From positions 425,841,479 through 425,905,478 of the forward strand of contig CM068369.1 in the NCBI GenBank assembly GCA_034769895.1: a stretch of DNA of 64,000 nucleotides, in the 5' to 3' direction. Positions 26,509-38,069 of the stretch are shown in pieces. A program made the translations under genes and the position numbers. Source of the DNA: Magicicada septendecula. Taxonomy: Eukaryota; Arthropoda; Insecta; Hemiptera; Cicadidae. The notes beneath the pieces are model-generated. The model was not told the origin of the DNA. It worked only from the letters and a program-made list of their open reading frames with translations, and ran no database searches. Positions within the stretch are counted from its first letter, which is position 1, and the number at the start of each line of letters is the position of its first letter.

Positions 26509-27701
26509 TGTGACGGTACAAAAGTCCGTCTTAATGTTCACTGGTACGGAGAGGATAAATTTATTGTATTTTAATATATGTAAATGGTTAGGTCAATTCC
26601 CCCCCCCACGTATAAGAACACAACGCAGTTTCATCTGTATGAGCCGAATCCAAGGTCGTGGCGTACGTGCGATTCTGCACACATATTTGGGCGAACCCAG
26701 TTAAGAAAGCACTGGTAAGACGTCATCAATCATAATACGTAACAATAGTGACGCAAAACAAGGGCGTTGCCCGCTTAAAAACAATAGAATTATGACGAGG
26801 CTAATCCCCTCCACCTATAAAATTTACGCAAATATGGCGTTCTCAGTCTTTTACAGCACATCAGAGCGTCAACAGCTGAAATTGCAGTTGGCGTAGTTTT
26901 CGCCAAAAGTGTTTAATCAAATTACAAAATGTAACAAAAATGTAACAGTGAACTTTTAAACAACCACTAGCAAATTACTATTCAAGTATGTAAATTAGAA
27001 TCAGTGTTAACAGAGGAAATCGACGAGGGACCTTCGGCAAACATCTGCCAGCAAATGAAAAAAAAACCTGACATCAACTGCGGCCCTACAATTTCACACA
27101 TTCAGGGAAGTCCAAATTACTAATCTACCTTAATATTTCTGAGCTCAAAATTATAATGAATTAAACAAAAAATGTATCTGTGTTAGCGAGTGTGTGGGAG
27201 AGAGCATGGGAGTGTGAACGTGCCGGCTATAACGATAAAAGATTGGCGCATTGGTTTGTGCTATATAACGATCGTAAATTGAATCAATCAAATTTTTTTT
27301 AGAGCTGCAGCTATGGTTAACTTTATAATAGGATTAAGTATAAAAGTAATTAAAAAGTAATGAGTAATGGAGATAGGCATAAGGATGTGTAGACGCCATT
27401 TTGTTTTTGTTCATATGCGGCGCCATCTTTGGTTTCCGTAAAGGTTTATAACGCTAATTCAGATTAATTAAACAAATTCATGGCACCAAAAAATTGTAGT
27501 CAGAGTCATTATTTCAACAACCCTCAATGTTTCTGAATCTCGCTGAGCACGAATCCTGGCCCTTAGGAATTGAAATTCATGTTGTGTATAAACCATGTGC
27601 TCGAACTGGATGTGGCATGGAACAGGCGGTAAGTAAATTATTTTATTTATTAGTAACAAATATAAAATATAAGAATATTGGAGTGTAGTAGGTCAATAAC
27701 A
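26509..27701 (+). repeat. 5' LTR of element 3
   Basis: 1193 bases, matching 30717-31843 plus 34419-34481. A donor-like GGCG|GTAAGTAAA lies 72 bases before its end (about 27629). Confidence 0.9.
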
Positions 27702-27702
27702 A

Positions 27703-27720
27703 TTGGCAGCCCGAACTGCG
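27703..27720 (+). promoter_or_regulatory. Putative primer binding site of element 3
   Basis: TTGGCAGCCCGAACTGCG follows the LTR end with one spacer base. It resembles the primer sites of element 1 and of the LTR at 42147 in outline (TGG..., CCCGAAC). The tRNA is not assigned. Confidence 0.55.
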
Positions 27721-27893
27721 ACTTTATATAAAAATAAGCCAGATTCAGAAACAGAGTGGGTGGTGAAATGATTCGTAGCATAATACGTAAGAGGTTATAG
27801 CAATGGTTAGGTTATGTTGATGATGGATTAAAAGACCTATAAGCAACAATTCAAAATAAACGCTAGTTTATTATTAAAGAAAATTTCATTAAA

Positions 27894-28937
27894 ATGGCAG
27901 AAAACAATGAAAGTGTCGATCTAAATGACACAGTGACAGAATCAGTAATAATGAATGGGATCGTTGCAAACTCAACACCTGTCGGTAGTAAAGTATCATT
28001 AGATGACTTGTTTCAATTAATGAAAAGTCAAAGTCATGAGTTAAATGTAAAGTTTGATGAGAAATTCAATGAAATGAAAAATGAGATCAAAAGACAACAT
28101 TTTAAGTTAGATAAAAGAATCGATGAAATGGAGTTAGAGAATAATAGAGAAATAGATAAATTGAATGAAAACAAAAATGACAAGGTAAGTAGTGGGGAGA
28201 GTTATAATAATAGAAATAAAAATATGGTATTAGAAAATAATGGTGAGAATATTGGTAGTGATAATGAGATTTTAATGGGAGTAGAATATGATAATGATGG
28301 AACGTTAGTGTGGGATGAGTTAGAGAGAAAGTGGGGAGAAAGTATGATTGTAAAAGGGTTGTAGGGGGTAAATTTTTCCCGTGTTGGTGAAGTAAAGGCT
28401 TCACATGTGTTTAGGAAGGACGAGAGTGCCTTCAGTATATATTTGGAAGACGATATGTCTGCAAATAAATTTCCCTGGGTTTTTTGTGCACTTCATAGGT
28501 GGTGCAGCAATTATGAGTTAGTGTCCCCTGCATGTTTTGAGAGTGAGAGATATTGTGAGAGAAAGAGAGAGATAGAAATTTTTAAAGTAAATAGAAACTA
28601 TGAAGAATTTATAGAAAGGTTAGGTGGAGAGAGAAGTAATAATAATAACGAGTACTTACCTTATAGTGAAACTGAGGTAGTAGGAGATGATGATGAAAAT
28701 AATGACTTTGTAACTTACCTGATTGTGACTAATCATACTGAAGGTGACAGGACCATACCGAATGTTGACAAGTTTTATGATATAGTAATGTGGAGTAATC
28801 CTGCAGAGTATTACTATGGTATAATGGATAAAACAGATTTAAATAGTTATTATATTACAAAAGATGATATAATGTACTTAATTAAAAATGAGTTGTGTGT
28901 ACGTAAGATAAGATTATTATTTGATGATGGTGGATAA
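27894..28937 (+). pseudogene. Gag-like N-terminus fused to orphan domain (element 3)
   Basis: One frame of 348 codons from ATG 27894 to TAA 28935-28937, broken only by TAG at 28362-28364, where element 1 has CAG. Residues about 40-100 form a coiled coil like Gag of element 2. From about residue 125 it follows element 1: KDES, PW-x-FC-x2-HRWCSNYELV(S/T)PA, EIFKVNR, ERLG, YLPYS, and a C-terminal KIR-x-LF-x-DGG. No known enzyme or nucleic-acid-binding motif is seen, though the Cys/His/Trp cluster around FCALHRWC could bind metal (inference). It lacks the GA-encoded Arg-Glu insert of element 1. Function unknown. Confidence 0.7.
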
Positions 28938-29386
28938 ATATTTTATTGTGTTATGAACATTTAATTATGTGATAGTGTGGTTTCAAGATGGACTGTTTTA
29001 TGAACTGATTTATGGTCAATGATTAAATGATAATTTGAATTGTATATTTTTGTGTGTTGATGTACAGGTATTGATGTACTTTTGATGTTGTGTATTATAT
29101 GTATTTTTATGTAAACCATGTAGGTAATAGAAATGGCTTTAATAATACTTATAATGTTTATTTTGTTCTCAGAGGAAAGTAACTGTAGAATTTTAAATAA
29201 CTGAAGAATAATTAATTGTGATGATGAATTTAAATAATTATGAGATCTAGATTCTAATGATTAATAAATGAGTAAACATAAATATGTTCAGGTATTGAGT
29301 TGTATTATTATTGTAAGGTAAGTGATGAATTTTCTAGTGTTATATTAAAGTGAAATGTTGTAAAGAGGTTTGGGTGATGATGAAAA
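28938..29386 (+). other. Non-coding DNA after the element 3 ORF
   Basis: AT-rich. It stays alignable with element 1 just after the ORF (ATGAACATTTAAT, then GGACTG), but no ORF is supported. Confidence 0.55.
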
Positions 29387-29720
29387 ATAAGGCATTTAAG
29401 TTAGTCAACTAAAGTTAATGGGAGTTAGAGAGAATAAGAAGTGGAAATAACAGTAATACACAAAGACGGTGTTAGATATTTTAGGGACGCAGTGGTTAGT
29501 GATTATATGTAGAGAAGAATAAATGATTTAAGTGGAATTAGTGAAGGGGGTTGTTATGGAGAGATTGGTGTCATAATATGTTACTGGTTGTTAGTAATGG
29601 TTGTTAGTAGGAAAAAAAGGTAAGTAAGGTTAGATAGATAAATGCCAAAATAAGATATAGATAATAGTGAATAATAGAGTCACTCAAACTAGATAAATAT
29701 TGATGAAAAGGTTAGAAAAA
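29387..29720 (+). pseudogene. Fossil of the protease-RT region (element 3)
   Basis: Shorter than in elements 1 and 2. GTTAATGGGAGTTAGA, TTAGGGACGCAGTGGTTAG and GAGAGATTGGTGTCATAATA align with element 1 (3440-3840) and, more distantly, with RT coding DNA of element 2. The middle part is deleted. No open frame. Confidence 0.55.
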
Positions 29721-30667
29721 GAAAATTCATAGTAGAAAGGTGATGTAACAGAAAGGTTAATAATAAACTTGAAATTTTTTATAGAATCTCATTGTAACAA
29801 ATGTTAAATAGTTAAATGTTAAATAATTAAAAGTTGATATAAAAGAATGGTAAAGAGTTAATAGAGAGTTGATAATAATAATGTTATAAAGTTTTGATAC
29901 AAGTTGTGTAAATGTAAATTGTTTAATGTAAATGTAACAATGTTAATGTGTAATGTTTTGTGTTTTATTATGTTGTATTGATATTGTTATTGAACATATA
30001 AATATCATTCTGATTCTGTTGCAAAGAAATATGAGTATCGTTAAAGCTGAATAAAGAAAGTTTAAATAAGTTAGAGTATCTGCCATAAACAAATTGTGTT
30101 GAGTTTTATATGATAGAGATAGTTGTTGTTGCTTTGAAAATTAAAAAAAAAATTTGTTTTATGTGTTATGCTAGGTATAAGAATATGTTTTCTTGTGGTG
30201 AAGAGAGTAAAATAATATTGCCAGGAGTCAGAAAGCTTTGATAAATATAGGAATGTAAAAAGTGGAAATGGATTTTCTGTCCTAAATCTTGTTTGTTTTT
30301 GTTATTGAAGAATTTTAGAGTTAAGCAAATCAATGCCTCAGGGCATAAACCAATGCAACTAAGGGGAGACATATCAGTTACGGATATGGAAGTATATAAG
30401 GCCACTATTTTAAATTTTGTATTCAATGTTTCAGCGTTTGGTGATGTTGTGACGGCGGTCCTGAGCTGGCCGGTGCGTCAGAGCAGGAGCGTTATGTGCC
30501 TGTTGGCCTTGCGGTGCTGGGATCTCACATGAGAAGTCCAGTAAGGTCATGCGGGTACTGTCATCATCATTGGACCAAGGGTAAGTGATTGTATTTCTTT
30601 TTTATGTAAACACTACAGGGGGTTATGGTGACATCTGGGCTGATCCCTTTAGGCAGTGTGAATGAGT
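29721..30667 (+). other. 3' internal region of element 3
   Basis: AT-rich, without a supported gene. The last 330 bases are conserved with element 1 (about 12430-12750), including the ATCAGTT(A/T) block and the GATGTTGTGACGGCGGTCCT block. Confidence 0.6.
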
Positions 30668-30707
30668 CAATGAGAGTTTTTATGTTTCGACATAAAACCT
30701 CTCATTG
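30668..30707 (+). promoter_or_regulatory. UUCG-loop hairpin before the polypurine tract (element 3)
   Basis: CAATGAGAGTTTTTATGT pairs with ACATAAAACCTCTCATTG around TTCG, closed by T-A, with one T-C mismatch. AGGGGGTTT (30708-30716) then leads to the LTR. Confidence 0.85.
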
Positions 30708-31813
30708 AGGGGGTTTTGTGACGGTACAAAAGTCCGCCTTAATGTTCGTTGGTACGGAGAGGATAAATTTATTGTATTTTAATATATGTAAATGGTTAGG
30801 TCAATTCCCCCCCCCACGTATAAGAACACAACGCAGTTTCATCTGTATGAGCCGAATCCAAAGTCGTGGCGTACGTGCGATTCTGCACACATATTTGGGC
30901 GAACCCAGTTAAGAAAGCACTGGTAAGACGTCATCAATCATAATACGTAACAATAGTGACGCAAAACAAGGGCGTTGCCCGCTTAAAAACAATAGAATTA
31001 TGACGAGGCTAATCCCCTCCACCTATAAAATTTACGCAAATATGGCGTTCTCAGTCTTTTACAGCACATCAGAGCGTCAACAGCTGAAATTGCAGTTGGC
31101 GTAGTTTTCGCCAAAAGTGTTTAATCAAATTACAAAATGTAACAAAAATGTAACAGTGAACTTTTAAACAACCACTAGCAAATTACTATTCAAGTATGTA
31201 AATTAGAATCAGTGTTAACAGAGGAAATCGACGAGGGACCTTCGGCAAACATCTGCCAGCAAATGAAAAAAAAACCTGACATCAACTGCGGCCCTACAAT
31301 TTCACACATTCAGGGAAGTCCAAATTACTAATCTACCTTAATATTTCTGAGCTCAAAATTATAATGAATTACACAAAAAATGTATCTGTGTTAGCGAGTG
31401 TGTGGGAGAGAGCATGGGAGTGTGAACGTGCCGGCTATAACGATAAAAGATTGGCGCATTGGTTTGTGCTATATAACGATCGTAAATTGAATCAATCAAA
31501 TTTTTTTTAGAGCTGCAGCTATGGTTAACTTTATAATAGGATTAAGTATAAAAGTAATTAAAAAGTAATGAGTAATGGAGATAGGCATAAGGATGTGTAG
31601 ACGCCATTTTGTTTTTGTTCATATGCGGCGCCATCTTTGGTTTCCGTAAAGGTTTATAACGCTAATTCAGATTAATTAAACAAATTCATGGCACCAAAAA
31701 ATTGTAGTCAGAGTCATTATTTCAACAACCCTCAATGTTTCTGAATCTCGCTGAGCACGAATCCTGGCCCTTAGGAGTTGAAACTCATGTTGTGTATAAA
31801 CCATGTGCTCGAA

Positions 31814-32161
31814 CCGGATGTGGCATGGAACAGGCGGTAAGTACAGTAGACTCTCAACTATCCGACCTAATGTGGCGGTCGGCCGGGTCGGATAGCAAAA
31901 AATTCAGATACACCGGAGCCGTAGGCATACCAGCCTCTGTAAGGTCAATGACCGCCACCCTATTGCGTTGAATGTACTTGTTGCTATCCGGATGTGGCAT
32001 GGAACAGGCGGTAAGTACAGTAGACTCTCAACTATCCGACCTAATGTGGCGGTCGGCCGGGTCGGATAGCAAAAAATTCGGATACACCGGAGCCGTAGGC
32101 ATACCAGCCTCTGTAAGGTCAATGACCGCCACCCTATTGCGTTGAATGTACTTGTTGCTAT
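31814..32161. repeat. 174-bp tandem duplication at the Tigger left end
   Basis: 31814-31987 and 31988-32161 are nearly identical. Each holds about 30 bases of LTR, the TA target, the terminal inverted repeat and about 140 bases of transposon. The duplication therefore arose after insertion. Confidence 0.88.
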
Positions 32162-34416
32162 TTGGATGCGTACGTCATATCAGTTTGTCCTTATAAATGA
32201 CGTACAGTAATAAATGAATTAGAAAGAAATGAAATAAGAATTCGCAACTACAGTATCTTTCACAAAACCTTTATTTGAAGGACGAAACAAAATGTGTAGT
32301 TAACAATAAGTTGAATGAGTTTTACTATGAGTTTTAATTTATACGAAAGCTTTCAACCAAATTAGTTGTTAATATAAATCAAATTATAATAACCTAAAAC
32401 TACGTACTGTATACTGAAAGAACAAGTGAAACTTACATTGTGTAAGATTTGAAAAAGTCTGTAATTGAGACCTGCTTCTTTCCTCGCATTAATTTCCTTG
32501 CCGCTATATCCTTCCACTTACGTAAACATATGATGTCTGCTGGTGTTGCTTCTTCTTGCTGGCCAATGTATTCCACTGCCGCCTCGATCGCCTTCAGGCC
32601 TTCGGAGTGGGTTATACGATCGGAGGGTTCATCACCTTGTTCCTCTTCAATCGGCTGTTCATTTAATACCATCGCTACAATATCTTCGTCTGCAATTTCT
32701 TCGATTTCGTCCTTTGCCAACCATTCTGTGATGTCTTCCAATGAAGCTTCCTCACATCCGGGAACTTTTTCTAACAGCGATACAAGCGCAGTGTTATCAG
32801 TTGCATTTTCCACATCACATTGCTGTTCTACCTCTTCCCACTTATCACTGGCTCTGTGATCCAGCAAAATTGTCCACGATCGCACAAGTGTTAAAGATGG
32901 AATTTCATCCCATGCCTCGGACACCCATCTGATGACGTCAAGCATGTCTACTGACTGTAGTGCCGTCGCAACTTCTGTATTATCAATTGTCGCGATGATA
33001 TAGCTTAGTAGCCTACGTCGATATTTCTTTTTCAAAGCTTGGAGCACTCCCTGATCCATTGGCTGACATATAGATGTAACATTTGCAGGCAAGAACAAAG
33101 CTTTGATGTCTTCATCTTTTAATTGGTCATTTGCTGGATGTGAAGGAGCGTTATCCAAAACTAGGATTGCTTTCCTTGTTAAATTGTTTTCAGCTAAATG
33201 TTTTTCAACTTGTGGCACAAATTCCTGTTCAAACCAATTTTTGAAAATTTCTCCATTCATCCACGCCTTTTTTTGATGGGTATAATGCAGGGGCAAAGAA
33301 CTTAAATCTTTAAGATTTTTAAAAGCCCTAGGCTTGCGAGATTTTCCAATCAAGGTCAGTCTCAACTTGTGGTTTCCGGTTGCGTTACTACAAGCTAAAA
33401 CTGTAACGCGGTCCTTACTCTTCTTGAACCCTGGTGTGGCCTTTTCCTGTTTAGACGCTAGTGTTTTAGACGGCAACATACGGTAATTCAAACCCGTCTC
33501 ATCACAGTTGTACACTTGTTCTCCGGAAATACCTTCCTTATCAAGCAGGTCAAAAAAGTGTTTTTTTTTTTTTTAAGTCAGGGACAGCGTCCTTATTAGC
33601 AGACAATGCTTCACCACTAATCGTCATCTGACGAACACCAAAACGTTTCTTCCAGCGATCAAGCCACCCGTCACTGGCAGTAAACTCACCATCGTCTCCT
33701 TCGATCTGTTTTTTAAACTGAATCGCTTTTTCTTGGAGCAAGGGGCCTGAAACCATCAATCATTTCCCCCTCACATTTTCATGCCACAGATATAAAGCCT
33801 CTTCAACTTCCACATGTTTTCCTTTTTGCATAGTTTTTCTAACTTTCATGCCACTGCCACTTGCTTGCTTAGAACACCATTTTTCAATCTCTGCGCGATT
33901 TCTTCGCCAATCACCCACAGTAGTTTTTCCAACTCCTAACTCCAGTGCAGTTTTGTTTACCGACTCACCAGAATCCATTCTTTTTATTGCTTGCAGTTTT
34001 TCTTCCAAAGTTACTACCACTTTCTTTCGTTTGTCACCCATATTTCACTTAAAAATAAAAGCCACCAACAATACTGTATACACACTTTATAACAAATTAA
34101 CAATCCACGAACGACTGAACCGCACGGACTGACTTCTGGATACAGACTGACTGATGCACCTGTTACACACTCAAGTAGGAACACGAAACTTTCCTGTCAC
34201 AACATGAATCAATTGGCGTACTGTATTGGTAACTGGTGATTCACGCGTAAGCGCCTTCTCCCGCGTGGCGGGATTGCTCACGTGACGTTTGAAGGCGCTA
34301 GTAATCGGATCGGAAATACTGCATACGTACCGTACTCAAAATACTTTTTTTTTTTAGGGCGGGTCGGATAGGCCGGAGGTCGAATAGTCGGGAGTCGGAT
34401 AGCCAAGAGTCTACTG
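31844..34416 (-). mobile_element. Tigger/pogo-type DNA transposon
   Basis: Terminal repeats start CAGTAGACTCT at both ends (left copies at 31844 and 32018, right end at 34416). The flanking dinucleotide is TA, the standard Tc1/mariner/pogo target. The terminal repeats contain further CGGATAG-type repeats. Without the duplicated end, the element is 2399 bases and encodes one transposase on the minus strand. It sits in a recent LTR, so it moved recently too. Confidence 0.88.
32433..34041 (-). pseudogene. Tigger-type transposase
   Basis: Cut-and-paste transposase of the pogo/Tigger group with a DDE catalytic core. The N-terminus from ATG at 34041 has a psq-type helix-turn-helix (EEKLQAIKRMDSGESVNKTA), then a CENP-B-type DNA-binding domain (GPLLQEKAIQF, DGWLDRWKKRFGV). 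The core has YNCDETG, VLDNAPSHP and QPMDQGV, with 32 residues between the second and third aspartates. An acidic C-terminal region follows. Two defects: a TGA at 33760-33762 with coding resuming in the same frame, and a one-base shift in a poly-T run at about 33559-33574, which could be a sequencing error. Otherwise it is near full length. Confidence 0.9.
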
Positions 34417-34485
34417 TAAATTATTTTATTTATTAGTAACAAATATAAAGTATAAGAATATTGGAGAGTAGGTCAATAACAACGT

Positions 34486-35478
34486 TATGTTTGTAATTGT
34501 AATGTTAATGGTTTTTTTTGCCAACTATTTTTTATTGATATGGATTTGCAATTAAGAAACATATTGTTAAGCTCATTTATTGTACTTACATAAAAATTTT
34601 ACTCAAATATAATTGCGAATTATAATATATTTTACATGTAAAAAATCAGGTTAACCTTGAAGCTGCTTGAGTGTTTATGTTTCATGAGAGACTTTTTCAA
34701 CTTCTCACTATAGTTCCAATTATTATTTCGTATAGTAATATTAGCAAGCCACTATTAAAAAATCTTTAAATAAAAAATTATTTTGACTAGAGGCTCTATT
34801 TTTTCTGAAGTGTACAAACATCCAATCCCTCAAAAGAGTATTTTGCTGCCAGGTGAATAACATAAAAAGTGTTATTATCTTCCCTTGTGTTACAAATGTC
34901 GCATTTACTTTTCTCATATATGTTTAGTAGAATATACGGATATATTATCTATAAGATTTTTTGAGCCAGATTTTTTTCCCTTAATAGAGGAATAAGTTAG
35001 TACCAATTTCCACCAAATACTGCCATATCAATTACATATTTTACTATTTATATTAAAAAATTAATATACAATAAAATACAGCATTTTGTACTAACAACTT
35101 GTGACTAAAAGAAAACACCATTCACACGTTCACATATGTACAAGATGATGAAGAAAATTTACAGCCAATGCAAAAATTGCAAAAACTGCCTGGGTCAATA
35201 TGAATAACCCATTGTAAATAATGCTGGTCCCCACAGAGTCAAAAGTGTGCTATCATCTATATGTAAACTTTAAAGTTTTAAAATCTCAATTATTACCATA
35301 ATTAATACAACATTCAGTTTGTATGTCACAGTTGGTCAAAATGCCTGTGGGCACTTGTGATATCAAAGGTCACACACTATATTACAAATACTCTATGGAT
35401 TAACTTCTGTGTTCTCAAATTATAATTACAATTGAATGTGCTCTATTTCCTATAAAGAAAGAAACCAAAACTACTCAC
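34486..35478. other. FKBP intron sequence
   Basis: AT-rich DNA beyond the third FKBP exon. No further exon, gene or repeat was recognised. Confidence 0.6.
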
Positions 35479-35599
35479 TATCAACTGCAGAACCATCATT
35501 AGGGGTTGAATGGCCTTCTCCTGCTTTTATTATGTGCCTTAAAATACCTCCATCCTTTTTACTGCTCAAATCTTCTGCTTGCCAGTCCAGCATCTCAAC
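35479..35599 (-). CDS. FKBP4/FKBP59-type immunophilin, coding exon 3
   Basis: Begins after TAG at 35601-35600 and encodes VEMLDWQAEDLSSKKDGG and a following HIIKAGEGHSTPNDGSAVD. It ends phase 1 at a GTGAGT donor (35478-35473). It joins exon 2 in phase 0 to give the VFE-VEMLDW that closes the first FKBP domain, then opens the second FKBP domain with the EDLS...DGG(I/S) linker typical of FKBP51/52/59. The next exon was not found to the left. The TE cluster at 150-34481 may lie in the following intron, or the gene may be cut by the window. Confidence 0.9.
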
Positions 35600-36059
35600 C
35601 TATGTCAGAAAACATACATATATTATTACCATAACCTGACATTAGCCTACAAAATGATACATGTCAAATCAACTACAATATTAGACTAAAGTATCTATCA
35701 CATGAACCTGTCTCTATTTCCTGGTTTTATTAGCTGTGACAACATTATGGAGGGTTTACAATCTCGTCACCTGTTGAACCAATCAATTCAGTCCAATATA
35801 TAAATTCAAATATCAACATTATTTTTAAATGTTGAACAGAGGCAGTTACTGTATTTTCTCGTGTATTTATTCCGTACCGCACTTTATTCTGCAGATTTTC
35901 TTCCCAAAAGGTGGGTGTACATTATATACGAATAACTTACATGCTAATTTGTAGATCTGCATGTATGTAGTCAGACTGTGCATGGCAGAGTTAGCAACAT
36001 CACTTAAAATTGGCAGGCTCGAGTCTAGTAATAGTAAAATGTAAGTTACTGGTAATTTG

Positions 36060-36690
36060 TTCTTTCCCCTTTCCAGAAGTAGAAAAACACCTAGTAGAGT
36101 TTTTAAAAGAAAAAATGAGTGAGGCTTTCACCATTATTCCTTGTAACTTGAAAGGGTACAGATTCAAGCTAAGAAAATTGCTCAATGTCTTGAAGTAGAT
36201 AAAATGTAATTGTGTCCCATGTAGTTCTAAAGAGAAAAACTTTGTCTAAAGAAAAATTTCCATGGTGTGTAATTGTCCATGTCCACGAAAAAGGGGTGCA
36301 TAAATAAAAGTTTGTTTTAGACTGGATTGATACAGTTTGGAATCAAAGTCCAGGTACTCTCTTAAAGAAAGAAGAAAAGCTTGTTGAGTTTGGACAGCTT
36401 CAAAACCGCATTTGACGGACCAAGTAGAGCAAGAAACAAAAACAAACACAGTTTTGGCAGTGATTCTTGGAGGATTAACATCCATAATTCAGCCTTTATA
36501 TGTCTGTTAACAAACCTCGTTCATATTAGACTGGACCATAAATACCTGTAAAGCAGTAAAATGTGAAACAGTTATAAACAGCTTTAAGAACAAGCTGTCC
36601 TTGATGTGTGATAACAGTACATCAGAAGAACTGGAAGAGACTAGTACAATACTGCCTTCTTCAGAAACAGATGAAGAATATTAATAAATC
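36060..36690 (+). pseudogene. pogo-type transposase remnant
   Basis: Pieces in several frames. PEVEKHLVEFLKEKMSE resembles a CENP-B-type helix-turn-helix. A later stretch matches the catalytic region of pogo-like transposases in outline: a 'W(I/N)..VW..SPG.L' block, a DQ(V/A)..RN-like block, and LQPLxxSVNKP-like remains. The acidic tail ends EETSTILPSSETDEEY before TAA. Many stops and frameshifts. Identification rests on recalled family patterns. Confidence 0.5.
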
Positions 36691-36833
36691 CAGGGAGTTA
36701 TGTGCTAGTGAAAAACTACAAACATAACATACTAGACAAAAACTATAACTTGTGTAAGTTTTAAGACAATTAAAATTTTTGTATGATTTAATAATTCTGT
36801 CTTGTGTTTACAAATAATTGAGCATGGTAAGTA

Positions 36834-38069
36834 TGAGGGTCATTAAAATATGAACCGGATTTTTTACGTGTGGACTCAGGAAGAGGAGTGAGTGAGGTAG
36901 GGTGCTTGAGGTAGTTAGGAGGGGATGTGTGGAGGTGAGGGAATGCCCAGCCACGCCTGCAGAACACATTCCCGTGTCAGTAGCACAATATCTGAGCACG
37001 AGGTACCTTTGTCTGCTGTGCAATGGGTAATTATCCGATTTCTTGCCAATGAAGGTGTCAAATCAACTGAGATTTTGACCAGACTCCAGGAATAGTTTGG
37101 AAACACTACTCTGTCAAGAACACAAGGGTTCGCTTGGGTAAAAAAATTTCAAAGCGGTCGTGATGCAGTGGGGAGCGCAAGTAACAAGTGTCGTATGTGG
37201 TCCAGCATCAATGCTGACAACACTCTGGCTGTTCGTGACCTTGTGGAAGGTGACAGCCATGTAACTGTTGCTGAAATTTCATCAGAGGTGGGCATAAATG
37301 TTGGAAGTGTGCACACAATTATTTCAGACGAGCTTGGATTCAGCAAAGTATCGGCGAGGTGGGTCCCACGTCTTCTCACTGAGGCGCAGAGAAATGTCTG
37401 AATCGTTTTGAGGAAGGAGAGGCATTTTTGAACAGAATTGTGACCTGCGATGAAACGTGGGTCCACCACTACACCCCGGAGAACAAGAGGAAGAGTATGG
37501 AGTGGTGGAAAAGTTGAGAGGGGGTGCCGGTCAAGGCTAAAACTCCCCTGTCAGCAAGGAAAGTTCTGGCAACTGTGTTTTGGAACTCAAGAGGTATGTT
37601 GCTGACTGATTTCCTTCACAATCGAAAGACGGTAAATGCAGCATACTACTGCCAGCTGCTGGATGACATCTAGCAACCAATTCGCGACGTTCTGCATCTC
37701 CATGACAACGCACGGCTGCATACTGCAGCCCAAACTCGCAATAAACTCTTTAAAATTCACTGGACACCTCTTGAAAACCCTCCTTACAGTCCAGACTTAT
37801 CTCCGTGTGACTTCCACATGTTTGGTGTGCTGAAGGAAGTGTTAGGAGGGGAAAAATTCAACAACGATGCAAAGGTTGAGCAGTATGTGTGCAATTGGCT
37901 GTTGGAGCGCCCGTTTTCTTTTTTTGATGAGGGGATCATCTACCTATCCAGTGGAGAAAATGTATTTCTGTTGAAGGAAACTATGTAGAAAAATAAGATA
38001 TTTTTTTGTAATTTTATGTCACCAAAAAATCTGTATAAAAAAATCCAGTTTATATTTGAATGACCCTCG
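36834..38069 (+). mobile_element. mariner transposon
   Basis: 1236 bases flanked by TA (36832-36833 and 38070-38071). Terminal repeats read GAGGGTCATTAAAATATGAA and GAGGGTCATTCAAATATAAA (minus strand). Length, TA target and transposase identify the mariner family. Confidence 0.9.
37020..37988 (+). pseudogene. mariner transposase (DD34D), inactivated
   Basis: The C-terminal catalytic core is clear: TCDETWVHHYTPENK, LHDNARLHTA and YSPDLSPCDFHMFG. There are 34 residues between the second and third aspartates, as in mariner. N-terminal helix-turn-helix blocks are visible (WVIIRFLANEG, HVTVAEISSEVGINVGSV). In-frame stops occur near 37095, 37516 and 37671, and there is a frameshift near 37400. It ends ETM-stop at 37986-37988. 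Confidence 0.88.

Larger units (their letters stand above)
26509..34481 (+). mobile_element. LTR retrotransposon, element 3 (pol-less), with nested Tigger
   Basis: LTRs start TGTGACGGTAC and end CAATAACA. The ACGT target duplication is at 26505-26508 and 34482-34485. The LTRs of about 1.19 kb differ at only around ten places, so insertion is recent. The internal part is about 3.0 kb with one ORF, a pol fossil, a hairpin and a polypurine tract, but no enzymes. It is related to element 1 in the ORF and 3' region. A Tigger-type transposon later split the 3' LTR. Confidence 0.88.
30717..34481 (+). repeat. 3' LTR of element 3, split by a DNA transposon
   Basis: LTR sequence runs 30717-31843 and resumes at 34419-34481 after the Tigger-type insertion. 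Removing the insertion and one TA gives 1190 bases, nearly equal to the 5' LTR. The insertion point is inside the donor-like GGTAAGTA motif. Confidence 0.88.
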
